64,000 nt of DNA from Limnohabitans sp. MORI2 (GTDB lineage Bacteria; Pseudomonadota; Gammaproteobacteria; Burkholderiales; Burkholderiaceae_C): contig NZ_AP027058.1 of NCBI RefSeq assembly GCF_027925025.1, forward strand, positions 1,426,001-1,490,000, in the 5' to 3' direction. A program made the position numbers and the translations under genes. Positions within the stretch are counted from its first letter, which is position 1. Each line of letters opens with the position of its first letter. Positions 48,502-57,769 of the stretch are shown here, in pieces. The notes beneath the pieces were generated by a model. The model made no database searches and was not told the origin of the DNA. It was given only the letters and a program-made list of their open reading frames with translations.

Positions 48502-49812
48502 TTATCGGCCACCTCGGCCGCCCTGGCCACGATTGCCACCACCTGAGCGGCCACCACCAAAGCTGCCGCCGGCTGAACCGCCTCGACGTGGTGCGCCGTT
48601 AGAGGGGCGTGGACCACCGACGAGGCCAGCTTTGAAGGCTTTTTGGCCGTCTTTTTTGCGTTGACGTTCGATGGCGTAACTATCGGCACCGATGTAGCCC
48701 ACCGAGGTTTGCATCGGGTCAGGCTGCTGCGTGCGCTCTTGCGGTTTGCCACCACGACGACGCTCTGTGCGCACCAAACGCTCAGGTCCGCTGCGCTCTT
48801 CGGGGGCACGCGGGGTCGATGGGCGTGGGCCCACGCTGTTACCGCGGCGGCGGCTGTTGGCGCGTTCATTACGGTCATGACGTGAAGGGCCGCTTTGCAA
48901 CGGCGCTTCAGCACCGGCGGCTTCCATCAAGGCACGGATGTCGCGCTCGCCGAGCTCGACAAACGCACCGCGCTTCAAGCCGCGCGGCAACACCATGGCG
49001 CCGTAACGGATACGAATCAAACGACTCACAGCGTGACCGACAGCCTCGAACATGCGGCGCACTTCGCGGTTACGGCCTTCGGAGATCGTGACGCGGTACC
49101 AGCAGTTAGACCCTTCACCACCACCCTCTTCGATCGAACCAAATTGGGCTGGGCCATCGTCGAGTTGAATGCCGGTGATGAGTTGTTCTTTTTGGTCTTT
49201 GCTGAGTTTGCCCAGCGAGCGAACGGCGTATTCGCGTTGCAGGCCAAAGCGGGGGTGCATGAGTTGGTTGGCCAGTTCGCCAGAGCTGGTGAACAACAAC
49301 AAGCCTTCGGTGTTCAAGTCCAAACGGCCCACCGATTGCCATTTGCCTTGGTACAGGCGTGGCAAACGACGGAACACGGTGGGACGGTTTTGCGGATCGT
49401 CGGTGGTGACCACTTCGCCCGCAGGCTTGTGGTACGCGATCACACGCGGTGGCGGCGGCGCAATGCGCACCTTGAGCTGGCGGCCATTGACCTTGATTTG
49501 GTCACCAAACTGCACGCGTTGGCCGACGTGGGCCACTTCGTTGTTGACTGACACATGGCCTTCGGCAATCAGGCGCTCCATCTCAATGCGTGAGCCCAAG
49601 CCCGACTGGGCCAAGACTTTGTGCAACTTGGGCGATTCGGGTTGCGGCAACAGCACACGTTTTTCGGGGGCAGATTCGGCGCGAATGAGCTCGGCGTCGA
49701 ACTCGCCAGACACCACATCGTCGAAATCAAAAGTCGTGTCGTCGTCTTCTAAAAATTCGTCGTGCGTCGTTTGGTTTGGTTTGCCACCCAGGCCGTTGGA
49801 TTTAGTGTTCAT
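48502..49812 (-). CDS. rluB: 23S rRNA pseudouridine synthase RluB
   Basis: RluB makes pseudouridine 2605 in 23S rRNA; it belongs to the RsuA family. The 436-residue product has an acidic N-terminal extension of about 60 residues, an S4 domain (PKLHKVLAQSGLGSRIEMER near 62), the catalytic Asp in GRLDLNTEGLLLFT near residue 167 and NREVRRMFEAVGH near 245. The last 110 residues are Arg/Gly/Pro-rich and end in glycine-rich repeats, an RNA-binding-like tail. ATG 49812 overlaps the scpB end by 11 nt. RluB is preferred to RsuA/RluE by length and tail. Confidence 0.92.
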   Translation of the reverse strand: MNTKSNGLGGKPNQTTHDEFLEDDDTTFDFDDVVSGEFDAELIRAESAPEKRVLLPQPESPKLHKVLAQSGLGSRIEMERLIAEGHVSVNNEVAHVGQRVQFGDQIKVNGRQLKVRIAPPPPRVIAYHKPAGEVVTTDDPQNRPTVFRRLPRLYQGKWQSVGRLDLNTEGLLLFTSSGELANQLMHPRFGLQREYAVRSLGKLSKDQKEQLITGIQLDDGPAQFGSIEEGGGEGSNCWYRVTISEGRNREVRRMFEAVGHAVSRLIRIRYGAMVLPRGLKRGAFVELGERDIRALMEAAGAEAPLQSGPSRHDRNERANSRRRGNSVGPRPSTPRAPEERSGPERLVRTERRRGGKPQERTQQPDPMQTSVGYIGADSYAIERQRKKDGQKAFKAGLVGGPRPSNGAPRRGGSAGGSFGGGRSGGGNRGQGGRGGR

Positions 49813-50506
49813 GTGTCTCGTCGCCGTTTGAGGCGGGGTCTCTGGGGGAGGAAAGTTCAAAAATAGGCGCATCCGCGTTGTCGGCAGCGGGCACCTCAAT
49901 CACCACGGCTTCGCCGTCGGTGGGCTCTAAGGCCATGTCCAATTGCAAAGACGGATCGGCTTCACCCAAACGAGCAAACGCATTGGCTTGCGCTTGGTCG
50001 CTGTCAAACACGGGTAATTGGTCCAGCGAGGCTAGACCCAAGTCGTCCAAAAACTGGCGCGTGGTGGCGTACAACGAAGGACGGCCCACGGTTTCTCGGT
50101 GGCCAATGACCTCCACCCACCCTCGGTCTTCGAGTTGTTTGATGACGAGAGAGTTAACTGTCACGCCACGGATGTCTTCCATGTCGCCACGTGTCACGGG
50201 CTGGCGGTAGGCGATGATGGCCAAAGTTTCCATCACAGCACGCGAGTACTTGGGCGGCTTCTCAGGATTGAGTCTGTCCAAAAACTCGCGCATTTCTGGT
50301 CGGCTTTGAAAACGCCAGCCTGTGGCCACTTGCACCAGCTCAACGCCGCGCTGAGCCCAGTCGAGCTGCAGCTCTTCGAGCAAAGTGCGAATGGTGTCGG
50401 CGCCCAAGGCGTCAGCAAACAGCACGCGCAAATCGCGAATCTGGATGGGTTGGTGCGAACAAATCAGGGCGGTCTCAAGTACGCGCTTGGCATCCACGGT
50501 GTTCAT
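49802..50506 (-). CDS. scpB: Segregation and condensation protein B
   Basis: ScpB is the winged-helix kleisin partner in the Smc-ScpAB chromosome condensation complex. The 234-residue product has KRVLETALICSHQPIQI near residue 7, YSRAVMETLAIIAYRQPVTRGDMEDIRG near 86 and GRPSLYATTRQFLDDLGL near 140. The last 70 residues are an acidic, poorly conserved tail. It overlaps rluB by 11 nt, a common scpB-rluB arrangement. scpA is not in the window. Confidence 0.95.
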   Translation of the reverse strand: MNTVDAKRVLETALICSHQPIQIRDLRVLFADALGADTIRTLLEELQLDWAQRGVELVQVATGWRFQSRPEMREFLDRLNPEKPPKYSRAVMETLAIIAYRQPVTRGDMEDIRGVTVNSLVIKQLEDRGWVEVIGHRETVGRPSLYATTRQFLDDLGLASLDQLPVFDSDQAQANAFARLGEADPSLQLDMALEPTDGEAVVIEVPAADNADAPIFELSSPRDPASNGDETHEH

Positions 50507-50626
50507 CGTGCGAGTTCCGGGTCAAGGGTCGAGGAAATAAGGGGCGGATGCGGGGCATCGGCAAGTCAGAGCCAAAGGGCTCACCGCTTTCACAAGCGTG
50601 AGCGCGTATTGTACCGGAGGCCGTTT

Positions 50627-51676
50627 TTAGGCAGATTCGGGCCGTTTGAGACCCAAAACAGCCAGCAGATGAACCATGTCGTCTGGCAACGGCGCCTCAA
50701 ACTCAAGCGCCTCCCCGCTGATGGGATGGTCAAAACTTAAACGAAAGGCGTGCAAAGCTTGGCGCTCAATGCCCATGTTCATGGGGCCCGCATACAAAGC
50801 ATCCCCTACCAACGGGTGACCAAAATGCGCCATGTGAACACGGATTTGATGGGTGCGACCTGTGTGCAAGGTGCATTGCACCAAGCAAGCCTCTTCTTGA
50901 CTGCTCAAACACTCGAATGTCGTGTGCGCTTCTTTGCCAGGCAGGCGCTCGAGATCGACCACAGCCATGCGCAAGCGGTTTTTGTAATCACGACCGATCG
51001 CGGCCACCACATCACGCACAGGTTGCCCCACCCATTTGCGGTAGGCCACAGCCAAGTATTCGCGATGGACATGACGCTCGGCAATCATGGCCACCAAAGC
51101 ATCCATGGCGCGACGGGTACGCGCCACGATCATGAGGCCGCTGGTGTCTTTGTCTAAGCGGTGCACGATGCCAGCACGCGGCAGCATCACCGCTTGCGGG
51201 TCCATCGCCAACAAGCCATTGAGCAAGGTACCGCTCCAATTACCGGGCGCGGGGTGTACCACCAAGCCAGCGGGTTTGAAGAGCACGCGCAGATCCTCAT
51301 CCTCATAAATCACATTCAATGGAATGTTTTCTGGCTTGAAGGCCTGGCTTTGCGGCGTGGGTTTCAAAGTGAGCTGGTAGCGCTCGCCCATGCGCACTTT
51401 CGCCGAAGCCTTCGTCATCACACGCGGCGTGGGCAGCACACAGCTGACAAAACCATCCCCCAAGAGCTGTTGCGAGTAGCTGCGAGAAAACTCAGGCAAT
51501 AACACCGCCAGTGCACGGTCTAAACGTTCACCATGCAACGCTGTCGGAATTTCAAGCTCACGGGTTTCAACATCAGCCTCCTCGACAAAATCGCTCTGTT
51601 CGTCGAGCAAAACGTCCTCCGAGTCGCAGGCTTGAGTGGATGGCTGTGCCGATAGAATGGTTTGACTTTGATTCAA
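50627..51676 (-). CDS. rluD: 23S rRNA pseudouridine synthase RluD
   Basis: RluD makes pseudouridines 1911, 1915 and 1917 in helix 69 of 23S rRNA. The 349-residue product has an S4-like N-terminal domain, the catalytic Asp in GIVHRLDKDTSGLMIVA near residue 172 and GRTHQIRVHMAHFGHPLVGD near 270. The frame's first start is TTG 51676, without a clear ribosome-binding site; the conserved protein begins near residue 38. A TTG at about residue 25 has GGAGG just upstream and may be the true start. It diverges from bamD across only 11 nt. Confidence 0.92.
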   Translation of the reverse strand: MNQSQTILSAQPSTQACDSEDVLLDEQSDFVEEADVETRELEIPTALHGERLDRALAVLLPEFSRSYSQQLLGDGFVSCVLPTPRVMTKASAKVRMGERYQLTLKPTPQSQAFKPENIPLNVIYEDEDLRVLFKPAGLVVHPAPGNWSGTLLNGLLAMDPQAVMLPRAGIVHRLDKDTSGLMIVARTRRAMDALVAMIAERHVHREYLAVAYRKWVGQPVRDVVAAIGRDYKNRLRMAVVDLERLPGKEAHTTFECLSSQEEACLVQCTLHTGRTHQIRVHMAHFGHPLVGDALYAGPMNMGIERQALHAFRLSFDHPISGEALEFEAPLPDDMVHLLAVLGLKRPESA

Positions 51677-51687
51677 GAGGTAGACCT

Positions 51688-52497
51688 GTGGTGTTACGAC
51701 TCAAATTATCGACGGTGTGGATGGCCCTTGGCCTGTCAACGGCCATTCTTTTCACAGGATGTGCTGACAGCAATTACGACCCAACCAAAGATTGGAGCAA
51801 CGACAAGCTGTTTAGCGAGGCGAAAGATGAGCTCGCTGCAGGAGCTTATGACAAGGCCATTGGCATGTACGAAAAGCTCGAAGGTCGCGCTGCAGGCACC
51901 GCCTTAGCTCAGCAGGCGCAGCTAGATAAAGCATGGGCTCAATACAAAACCAACGAACCCGTTCAAGCTGTTGCGACGCTGGATCGTTTCATCAAACTGC
52001 ACCCCGCAAGTCCAGCGTTGGACTATGCGCTGTACTTAAAAGGCTTGGTGAACTTCAACGATAACTTGGGCGTGATGTCGTCACTCGCTGAACAAGACCT
52101 CGCCGAACGCGACCCCAAACAAGCCAAAGAATCTTTCGAAGCCTTCCGCGAGCTGGTAGTTCGCTTCCCCTCATCCAAATATGCAGAAGATGCACGTCTT
52201 CGCATGGCGTTCATCAAAAACTCATTGGCGCGTTCTGATGTGCATGTGGCTCGATTTTACTTTCAACGTGGCGCTTACGTTGCAGCCATCAACCGAGCCC
52301 AAACCACGGTACAAGAGTACCGCGATGTGCCCGCAGTGGAAGAAGCGTTGTTCATCATGGTTCAAAGCTACGACAAGCTTGGATTGGTACAACTTCGTGA
52401 TGACACAAAACGTGTCTTAGAGAAGTCTTATCCCAACAGCACCTTTGTCTATCCAGACCGGGCAGCCCCTAAAAAGTCTTGGTGGCAACTCTGGTGA
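51688..52497 (+). CDS. bamD: BamD, outer membrane assembly lipoprotein
   Basis: BamD is the essential TPR lipoprotein of the BAM complex. The 269-residue product has a lipoprotein signal with lipobox FTGC near residue 26, then YDPTKDWSNDKLFSEAKDEL and TPR-like helices (YDKAIGMYEKLEGR, ESFEAFRELVVRFPSSKYAEDA). GTG 51688 is preferred because AAGAGG lies 7 nt upstream; GTG 51691 is an alternative. It diverges from rluD, the conserved bamD/rluD pairing, and its last 29 nt overlap the end of the helicase gene on the other strand. Confidence 0.93.
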   Translation: MVLRLKLSTVWMALGLSTAILFTGCADSNYDPTKDWSNDKLFSEAKDELAAGAYDKAIGMYEKLEGRAAGTALAQQAQLDKAWAQYKTNEPVQAVATLDRFIKLHPASPALDYALYLKGLVNFNDNLGVMSSLAEQDLAERDPKQAKESFEAFRELVVRFPSSKYAEDARLRMAFIKNSLARSDVHVARFYFQRGAYVAAINRAQTTVQEYRDVPAVEEALFIMVQSYDKLGLVQLRDDTKRVLEKSYPNSTFVYPDRAAPKKSWWQLW

Positions 52498-54520
52498 GAA
52501 AGTCTTGGTGAAGCGCCTCGAGCGCTTCAACCAATTCCTCATTCGTCTGCACCTGACGCATTGGCGGCAACGCGGCGATCAAGCGGCGGCCGTAGCCTGT
52601 GGTAACCAAACGGTTGTCGCACACCACCAATGCCCCTCGATCGGACTCCGTGCGAATCAAACGTCCGGCCCCTTGCTTCAAAGCCACCACGGCTTCAGGT
52701 ACAAAATAGTCGTTGAAAGGGCTGCGACCTTGCAACTCCAATCGCTTGCTGCGTGCTTCGACCAAGGGGTCATTGGGTGGCGGAAACGGCAGCTTGTCGA
52801 TAACGACCAGCTGCAGCGCATCACCCGGCACATCAAACCCTTCCCAAAAAGTGGCCGAGGCGACCAAGACACAGCCCGCCTCTCCCACATGAGCACCTTC
52901 ACGAAACCGCTCCATCAGATGGCGCTTAGGCCATTCGCCCTGCACCAACACCTCAACCCCTGAGCCTTCAAGCTGCTGCTTCAGCACATCACCAATCACA
53001 CGCAAAGCGCGTAAGGTGGTGGTGAGCACCAAGGTGCGCCCCCCTAAACAACGCACCGCATTGCTGGCAATGGTCGCAACTTGTGAACTGTGCGCGGGAT
53101 CGTTTGGACGCACGATATCTCGCGGCACATACAACGATGCTTGTGCAGGGTAATCAAACGGGCTGCTCACGCGCAGCACGGTCGCAGACTCTAAGCCACA
53201 TGGCTCCGTGAACCAACGCAAGCGTGGATCATCCCCCAAGGTCGCCGAGGTAAACACCCAAGCCCGAGGGCGTGTATCTGCATCAGCCACGGCATCTTCT
53301 TCGATGACAGGCGACTGCGTCATCAAGCGCTCACGCACTGTCTCTGCGATGTCCAAAGGCGCTTCCATCAAGCGCATTTGCGATGCACTCACATCCACCC
53401 AACGCACAGCATCAGGGGCACAAGGGTTCAAGAAGGCATCCACACGCTTGGCCATTTCAGCCACACGGTCATGCAAGCGCATGAAGTCAGGCGCAATTTC
53501 ACTGACGGTGTCTAGCGCGTGAAGCGCTTGCACACATGCTGCACCGACATCTTCTAGTGACTGCATCCATGCGCCAACATGAATACCCTCTGGCGCCTGT
53601 TCCGTCCAGCGCAGCTTCACGGCGCCCATGCGCTTGCCACCGATTAAGCGCAATTCTCGCGTGGCTCTCTCAAGGCCAGAACACACGCCCTGCCAATCGG
53701 CCAAGCCGCGCGCCAACTGCAAGCCCGTCGCCAATAGATCGCGCGTCACATCTAGCAACTGCGCTGTGCCTAATTGATGCCCTAAAAAATTGACGCCTAC
53801 TTCATTGAGTTGGTGCGCCTCGTCAAAAATCACCACACGCACACTTGGCAACAGCTCGGCCATCCCCGTTTCACGGACCGCCATATCAGCAAAAAACAAA
53901 TGGTGGTTAATGACCACCACATCAGCCCCCAGAGCTTCACGACGAGCTGCATTGACGTGGCAAGTTTTGAATTTGGAACACTGAGAACCCAAACAGTTTT
54001 CACGGTTAGATGTGATGAGTGGAATCAATGGAGAACGCTCATCCAGACCGGGCAACTCTGCCAAATCACCCGTACGTGTGCTGAGTGACCATGTTTCGAC
54101 GCGGGACAGCAGATGGACCGTGTGTCGATCTGAAATTTGTGTGTCACGCCGCGCCATTTCCATGCGGTGCGTGCACAAGTAACTCGAGCGGCCTTTGAGC
54201 AAGGCTAAGCGAATGGGTAAGTTCAGCGCCTGCACCAAGCGTGGCAAATCGCGCGCAAACAGCTGATCTTGCAAGGCCTTGGTGGCCGTCGACAACAAGA
54301 CACGTTCACCACTCAACAAAGCAGGCACCAAATAGGCAAAGGTTTTACCTACGCCCGTCCCGGCCTCCACCACCAGGCTCCCGCCATGAGCCACGACATC
54401 GGCCACAGCCAATGCCATGTCGGTTTGACCTTGACGAGGCGTAAAGTGGTCGGTGGCACGTTCGAGCACACCTAAAGGTGCAAAAGCTTCTTGCACCAAA
54501 TCATGCAGAGGGTGACTCAT
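52469..54520 (-). CDS. DinG/YoaA-type ATP-dependent DNA helicase
   Basis: This 683-residue XPD-like superfamily 2 helicase unwinds DNA in a 5'-3' direction and acts in repair or R-loop removal. Walker A EAGTGVGKTFAYLVP is near residue 52 and the DEAH box in FDEAHQL near 235. The iron-sulfur cysteines are visible in SSYLCTH and NCLGSQCSKFKTC (residues about 114-195), which favours YoaA/DinG. Motif VI is near LKQGAGRLIRTESDRGALVV. It overlaps the coiled-coil gene upstream by 4 nt and the bamD end by 29 nt. Confidence 0.92.
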   Translation of the reverse strand: MSHPLHDLVQEAFAPLGVLERATDHFTPRQGQTDMALAVADVVAHGGSLVVEAGTGVGKTFAYLVPALLSGERVLLSTATKALQDQLFARDLPRLVQALNLPIRLALLKGRSSYLCTHRMEMARRDTQISDRHTVHLLSRVETWSLSTRTGDLAELPGLDERSPLIPLITSNRENCLGSQCSKFKTCHVNAARREALGADVVVINHHLFFADMAVRETGMAELLPSVRVVIFDEAHQLNEVGVNFLGHQLGTAQLLDVTRDLLATGLQLARGLADWQGVCSGLERATRELRLIGGKRMGAVKLRWTEQAPEGIHVGAWMQSLEDVGAACVQALHALDTVSEIAPDFMRLHDRVAEMAKRVDAFLNPCAPDAVRWVDVSASQMRLMEAPLDIAETVRERLMTQSPVIEEDAVADADTRPRAWVFTSATLGDDPRLRWFTEPCGLESATVLRVSSPFDYPAQASLYVPRDIVRPNDPAHSSQVATIASNAVRCLGGRTLVLTTTLRALRVIGDVLKQQLEGSGVEVLVQGEWPKRHLMERFREGAHVGEAGCVLVASATFWEGFDVPGDALQLVVIDKLPFPPPNDPLVEARSKRLELQGRSPFNDYFVPEAVVALKQGAGRLIRTESDRGALVVCDNRLVTTGYGRRLIAALPPMRQVQTNEELVEALEALHQDFLTRVATKTF

Positions 54521-55101
54521 CGATTGGGAGGGGGTAGCGGCGCAGCTGGCTCACCCTTGCGCTCACGCAATTTTTTAGCAACGTCCTCTCGGTGCTGGGC
54601 TGCATCACGGAGTTTTTGCTCGTAATCCCCCCGTTTAGTGCCCTTCAGCGCATGGTCAAGCTGTTTTTGAGCGTTGGCGTCGGCACGCTCTTTGGCGGCA
54701 AGAATCGCAGCAGCACGATTCGCTTCGGCTTTTTTCTGTTCAGCCTCACTGTTGCGTTCAGCCAGAGAGCGACGCGTATTCTCTGATTGAATTTGTCGCT
54801 CTTGGGCGTTGAATCGGAGCTCATCGACACGCAGCAGCGTATCCGCATCGATTCGACGATCGCGTGCTTTCAAACGACAGCTGGTGACATCAAACTTTTG
54901 GTAGCACTGGGCCAACTCTTGTTTGTATTGATCTTCAAGTGCTTGGCGGGCTGCCGTCAAGCGTGCGCGCTCCAACTCACGTTCAGCATCCCTTTGCTCT
55001 GTGGCATCCGAAGTGACATCGGCGGAGATAGTAGTTTGCGCGCGAGCAGCGCACGCGAACAAACATAGACAAGCGAGCAAAAATGAGACTAACTTTTTCA
55101 T
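54517..55101 (-). CDS. Secreted coiled-coil protein of unknown function
   Basis: I do not recognise a named family. The 194-residue product has a Sec signal peptide (MKKLVSFLLACLCLFACAA, cleavage near ARA-QTT) and then an almost wholly helical, charged sequence rich in Ala, Arg, Glu, Gln and Lys, with heptad-like coiled coils. Two cysteines (near residues 66 and 74, AQCYQKFDVTSCR) may form a disulfide in the periplasm. The C-terminus ends in a Pro-rich stretch. It overlaps zapE upstream and the helicase gene downstream by 4 nt each, so the trio is translationally coupled. Confidence 0.75.
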   Translation of the reverse strand: MKKLVSFLLACLCLFACAARAQTTISADVTSDATEQRDAERELERARLTAARQALEDQYKQELAQCYQKFDVTSCRLKARDRRIDADTLLRVDELRFNAQERQIQSENTRRSLAERNSEAEQKKAEANRAAAILAAKERADANAQKQLDHALKGTKRGDYEQKLRDAAQHREDVAKKLRERKGEPAAPLPPPNR

Positions 55102-56207
55102 GTGAGCCCCGTATCCACGGTGCGACGTTCTAGCGCCAAGAACTCGGCCGATTGCATCTCGTTCAAACGCGACACCGTACGTGGAAACTCGTGCGACATC
55201 GGCCCCTCTGTGTAAAGCTCTTCAGGGGATACAGCCGCAGACATCATGAGCTTGACGCGACGGTCGTACAACACGTCCACCAACCAAGTGAAACGACGTG
55301 CCTCAGAAGCACGGTTCACTGGCATGTGCGGCACATCACTCAGCAACACAGTATGAAACTGGCTCGCAATTTCTAAGTAATCATTTTGCGAGCGAGGACC
55401 GCCACACAGATCTTTGAAATCAAACCACACCACACCACCAGCGCGGCGACGTGCTTTGATTTTGCGTGCCTCGATATGCAATATGGGGTCTTCATCTTGA
55501 CATTCCGCCAAACGGTTGAACGCTTCTGTCATCTTGGCATCGGTGGCTTCACCTAGAGGCTGCAAGTACAGATCCACTTGTTCTAAGGTGCGACGGCGGT
55601 AGTCGGTGCCGTTGTCCACATTGAGCACTTGCATGCGCTCGTTGAGCAAATCAATCGCGGGCAAGATGCGGTCACGGTGCAAGCCATTGGGATACAAACC
55701 ATTGGGCTCGAAGTTAGATGTCGTGACAAAGCCCACGCCGTTGTCAAACAAAGACACCAGCAAACGATGCAAGATCATGGCATCGGTGATGTCAGCCACA
55801 TGAAACTCGTCAAAGCAAATGAGTTTGTAGCGTTTGGAAATGTTTTTACCCAACACATCCAGCGGATTTACTGTGCCTTGCAAGTCACGCAACTCACGAT
55901 GAACTTCACGCATGAATTCGTGAAAGTGCAAACGGGTTTTGCGCTTGATGGACACCGCTTCAAAAAAGCAATCCATCAAAAAGCTCTTACCGCGCCCTAC
56001 CCCACCGAACATATAAACGCCTTTTGGAATCTCGGATCGATTGACGAGCTTTTTCAATGCGTTCGAACGCTTCGCACGATACGCATCCCAGTCGGCCGCG
56101 CAACGCTCAAGCGCCTCAATGGCGCGCAATTGCGCAGGGTCACTTTGAAAGCCTCGTGCCTCAAGTTCTCTGAGGTAATTTTGGTAAACAGGTTTGTGCT
56201 CTGACAT
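55098..56207 (-). CDS. zapE: Cell division protein ZapE (AFG1-like ATPase)
   Basis: ZapE is a cytoplasmic ATPase of the AFG1/LACE1 family that binds FtsZ and affects the Z ring late in division. The 369-residue product has Walker A GGVGRGKSFLMD near residue 70, Walker B LICFDEFHVAD near 130, the segment TSNFEPNGLYPNGLHRDR near 165 and RRFTWLVDVLYDRRVKLM near 305. It lies 77 nt downstream of the lpdA terminator region and overlaps the coiled-coil gene by 4 nt. Confidence 0.94.
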   Translation of the reverse strand: MSEHKPVYQNYLRELEARGFQSDPAQLRAIEALERCAADWDAYRAKRSNALKKLVNRSEIPKGVYMFGGVGRGKSFLMDCFFEAVSIKRKTRLHFHEFMREVHRELRDLQGTVNPLDVLGKNISKRYKLICFDEFHVADITDAMILHRLLVSLFDNGVGFVTTSNFEPNGLYPNGLHRDRILPAIDLLNERMQVLNVDNGTDYRRRTLEQVDLYLQPLGEATDAKMTEAFNRLAECQDEDPILHIEARKIKARRRAGGVVWFDFKDLCGGPRSQNDYLEIASQFHTVLLSDVPHMPVNRASEARRFTWLVDVLYDRRVKLMMSAAVSPEELYTEGPMSHEFPRTVSRLNEMQSAEFLALERRTVDTGLT

Positions 56208-56232
56208 AGGGCTCTATTGTGCCTTGCCCATG

Positions 56233-56262
56233 AAAAAAGCCCGCCGGTGAGAGCGGGCTTTT
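56233..56262 (-). terminator. Terminator after lpdA
   Basis: AAAAGCCCGC and GCGGGCTTTT form a 10-bp stem with an 8-nt loop at 56235-56262. On the minus strand T residues follow. It lies 22 nt after the lpdA stop and closes the odhA-odhB-lpdA operon before zapE. Confidence 0.88.
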
Positions 56263-56283
56263 AGGCGCAAGGCGTTGAAACTT

Positions 56284-57711
56284 TTAGAAGTTCAAGGTGC
56301 GCTTATCCACGGCCAAAGCCGCTTCTTTGGTCGCTTCGCTCAACGAGGGATGTGCGTGGCAAATGCGTGCAATGTCTTCAGCAGAAGCTTTGAACTCCAT
56401 CGCCACCACGGCTTCAGAGATCAACTCTGACACTTGTGGACCCACCATGTGCACGCCCAAAATTTCATCGGTCGTGGCATCGGCCAAGAACTTCACCATA
56501 CCGGTGGTGTCGCCCAAAGCGCGCGCACGGCCGTTCGCGAGGAACGGGAACGTGCCAGCCTTGTACGCCACGCCTTGCTCTTTCAGCTGCTGCTCTGTGC
56601 GGCCCACCCAAGCGATTTCGGGGCTGGTGTAGATGACCCAGGGAATGGTGTTGAAGTTGACGTGACCGTGTTGGCCTGCGATGCGCTCGGCCACAGCAAC
56701 GCCCTCTTCTTCGGCTTTGTGCGCGAGCATCGGGCCACGCACCACGTCGCCCACCGCCCACACGCCAGGAACGTTGGTTTTGCAGTCGCCGTCCACCACA
56801 ATCGCGCCGCGTTCGTCGAGCTGCAAGCCAATCGCTTCTGGGTTCAGACCAATCGTGTTGGGCACGCGACCGATCGACACAATGAGCTTGTCTGCGTCGA
56901 GCACCACCGCTTCGCCTTTGGCGTTGGTGTAGTTGACGGTCACGCCCTTCTTGCCGTTGACGATCTCGCCGACCTTCACGCCCAACTCGATCTTCAAGCC
57001 CTGCTTGTCAAAAGCCTTCTTGGCTTCTTTGGCGATTTGCTCGTCCACCGCGCCCAAGAATGTGGGCAGGCCTTCGAGGATGGTCACCTCAGCGCCGAGA
57101 CGACGCCACACAGAACCCATCTCCAAACCGATCACGCCGGAGCCGATCAAGGCTAGTTTCTTAGGCACAGCGCCCACGCGTAACGCACCGTCGTTGGACA
57201 ACACGTTGACTTCGTCAAACGGTGTACCAGGCAACGCACGGGCATTCGAGCCTGTGGCGATGATGACTTGCTTGGCCGTGATGGCCTCTTCGGTTTTGCC
57301 AGCCACGTTGATGGTGTAACCGCCTTCGGCTTTGCCAGCAAAGCTGCCACGACCGTGGAAGAACGTGACCTTGTTTTTCTTGAACAAGTACAAGATGCCG
57401 TCATTGTTTTGCTTCACAACGTTGTCCTTGCGGGCAATCATCTTGGCCACATCCATCTTCACGTCCTTGGCTGTGATGCCGTGCTCTTCGAAATGATGGT
57501 TGGCATGCTCAAAGTGTTCGCTGGACTGCAGCAAAGCCTTAGAAGGAATGCAACCCACGTTGGTACAGGTGCCGCCGGGTGCGGGGCCACCGGCTGCGTT
57601 TTTCCACTCGTCGATACAAGCGACTTGGAAACCGAGTTGTGCAGCGCGAATGGCTGCGATGTAGCCACCGGGGCCACCACCAATGACGACGACGTCGAAT
57701 TGTTTGCTCAT
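56284..57711 (-). CDS. lpdA: Dihydrolipoyl dehydrogenase
   Basis: LpdA is the E3 flavoprotein that reoxidises the lipoyl group of the 2-oxoglutarate dehydrogenase complex with NAD+. The 475-residue product has the FAD-binding [10 protein letters not shown] near residue 12, the redox disulfide in [16 protein letters not shown] near 45, the second Rossmann [13 protein letters not shown] near 188 and the His-Glu pair in [14 protein letters not shown] near 450. ATG 57711 is the correct start; an 11-residue extension upstream is not conserved. It is last in the odh operon. Confidence 0.96.
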   Translation of the reverse strand: MSKQFDVVVIGGGPGGYIAAIRAAQLGFQVACIDEWKNAAGGPAPGGTCTNVGCIPSKALLQSSEHFEHANHHFEEHGITAKDVKMDVAKMIARKDNVVKQNNDGILYLFKKNKVTFFHGRGSFAGKAEGGYTINVAGKTEEAITAKQVIIATGSNARALPGTPFDEVNVLSNDGALRVGAVPKKLALIGSGVIGLEMGSVWRRLGAEVTILEGLPTFLGAVDEQIAKEAKKAFDKQGLKIELGVKVGEIVNGKKGVTVNYTNAKGEAVVLDADKLIVSIGRVPNTIGLNPEAIGLQLDERGAIVVDGDCKTNVPGVWAVGDVVRGPMLAHKAEEEGVAVAERIAGQHGHVNFNTIPWVIYTSPEIAWVGRTEQQLKEQGVAYKAGTFPFLANGRARALGDTTGMVKFLADATTDEILGVHMVGPQVSELISEAVVAMEFKASAEDIARICHAHPSLSEATKEAALAVDKRTLNF

Positions 57712-57736
57712 AAAAATTTCTCTTGAAATGAACAAC

Positions 57737-57753
57737 GCCCCCAAACTGGGGGC
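57737..57753. other. Intercistronic hairpin between odhB and lpdA
   Basis: GCCCCCA and TGGGGGC form a perfect 7-bp stem with a 3-nt loop in the 58-nt spacer before lpdA. No U-tract follows on the minus strand. It may stabilise the odhAB message or moderate lpdA expression; its role is inference. Confidence 0.55.
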
Positions 57754-57769
57754 ATTGAATGAAGATGAA

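Noticed and set aside
48435..48914. A 159-codon frame on the minus strand overlapping the rluB 3' end
   Set aside because: It is an alternative frame of the repetitive, GC-rich rluB tail and shows only low-complexity Ala/Lys/Val sequence.
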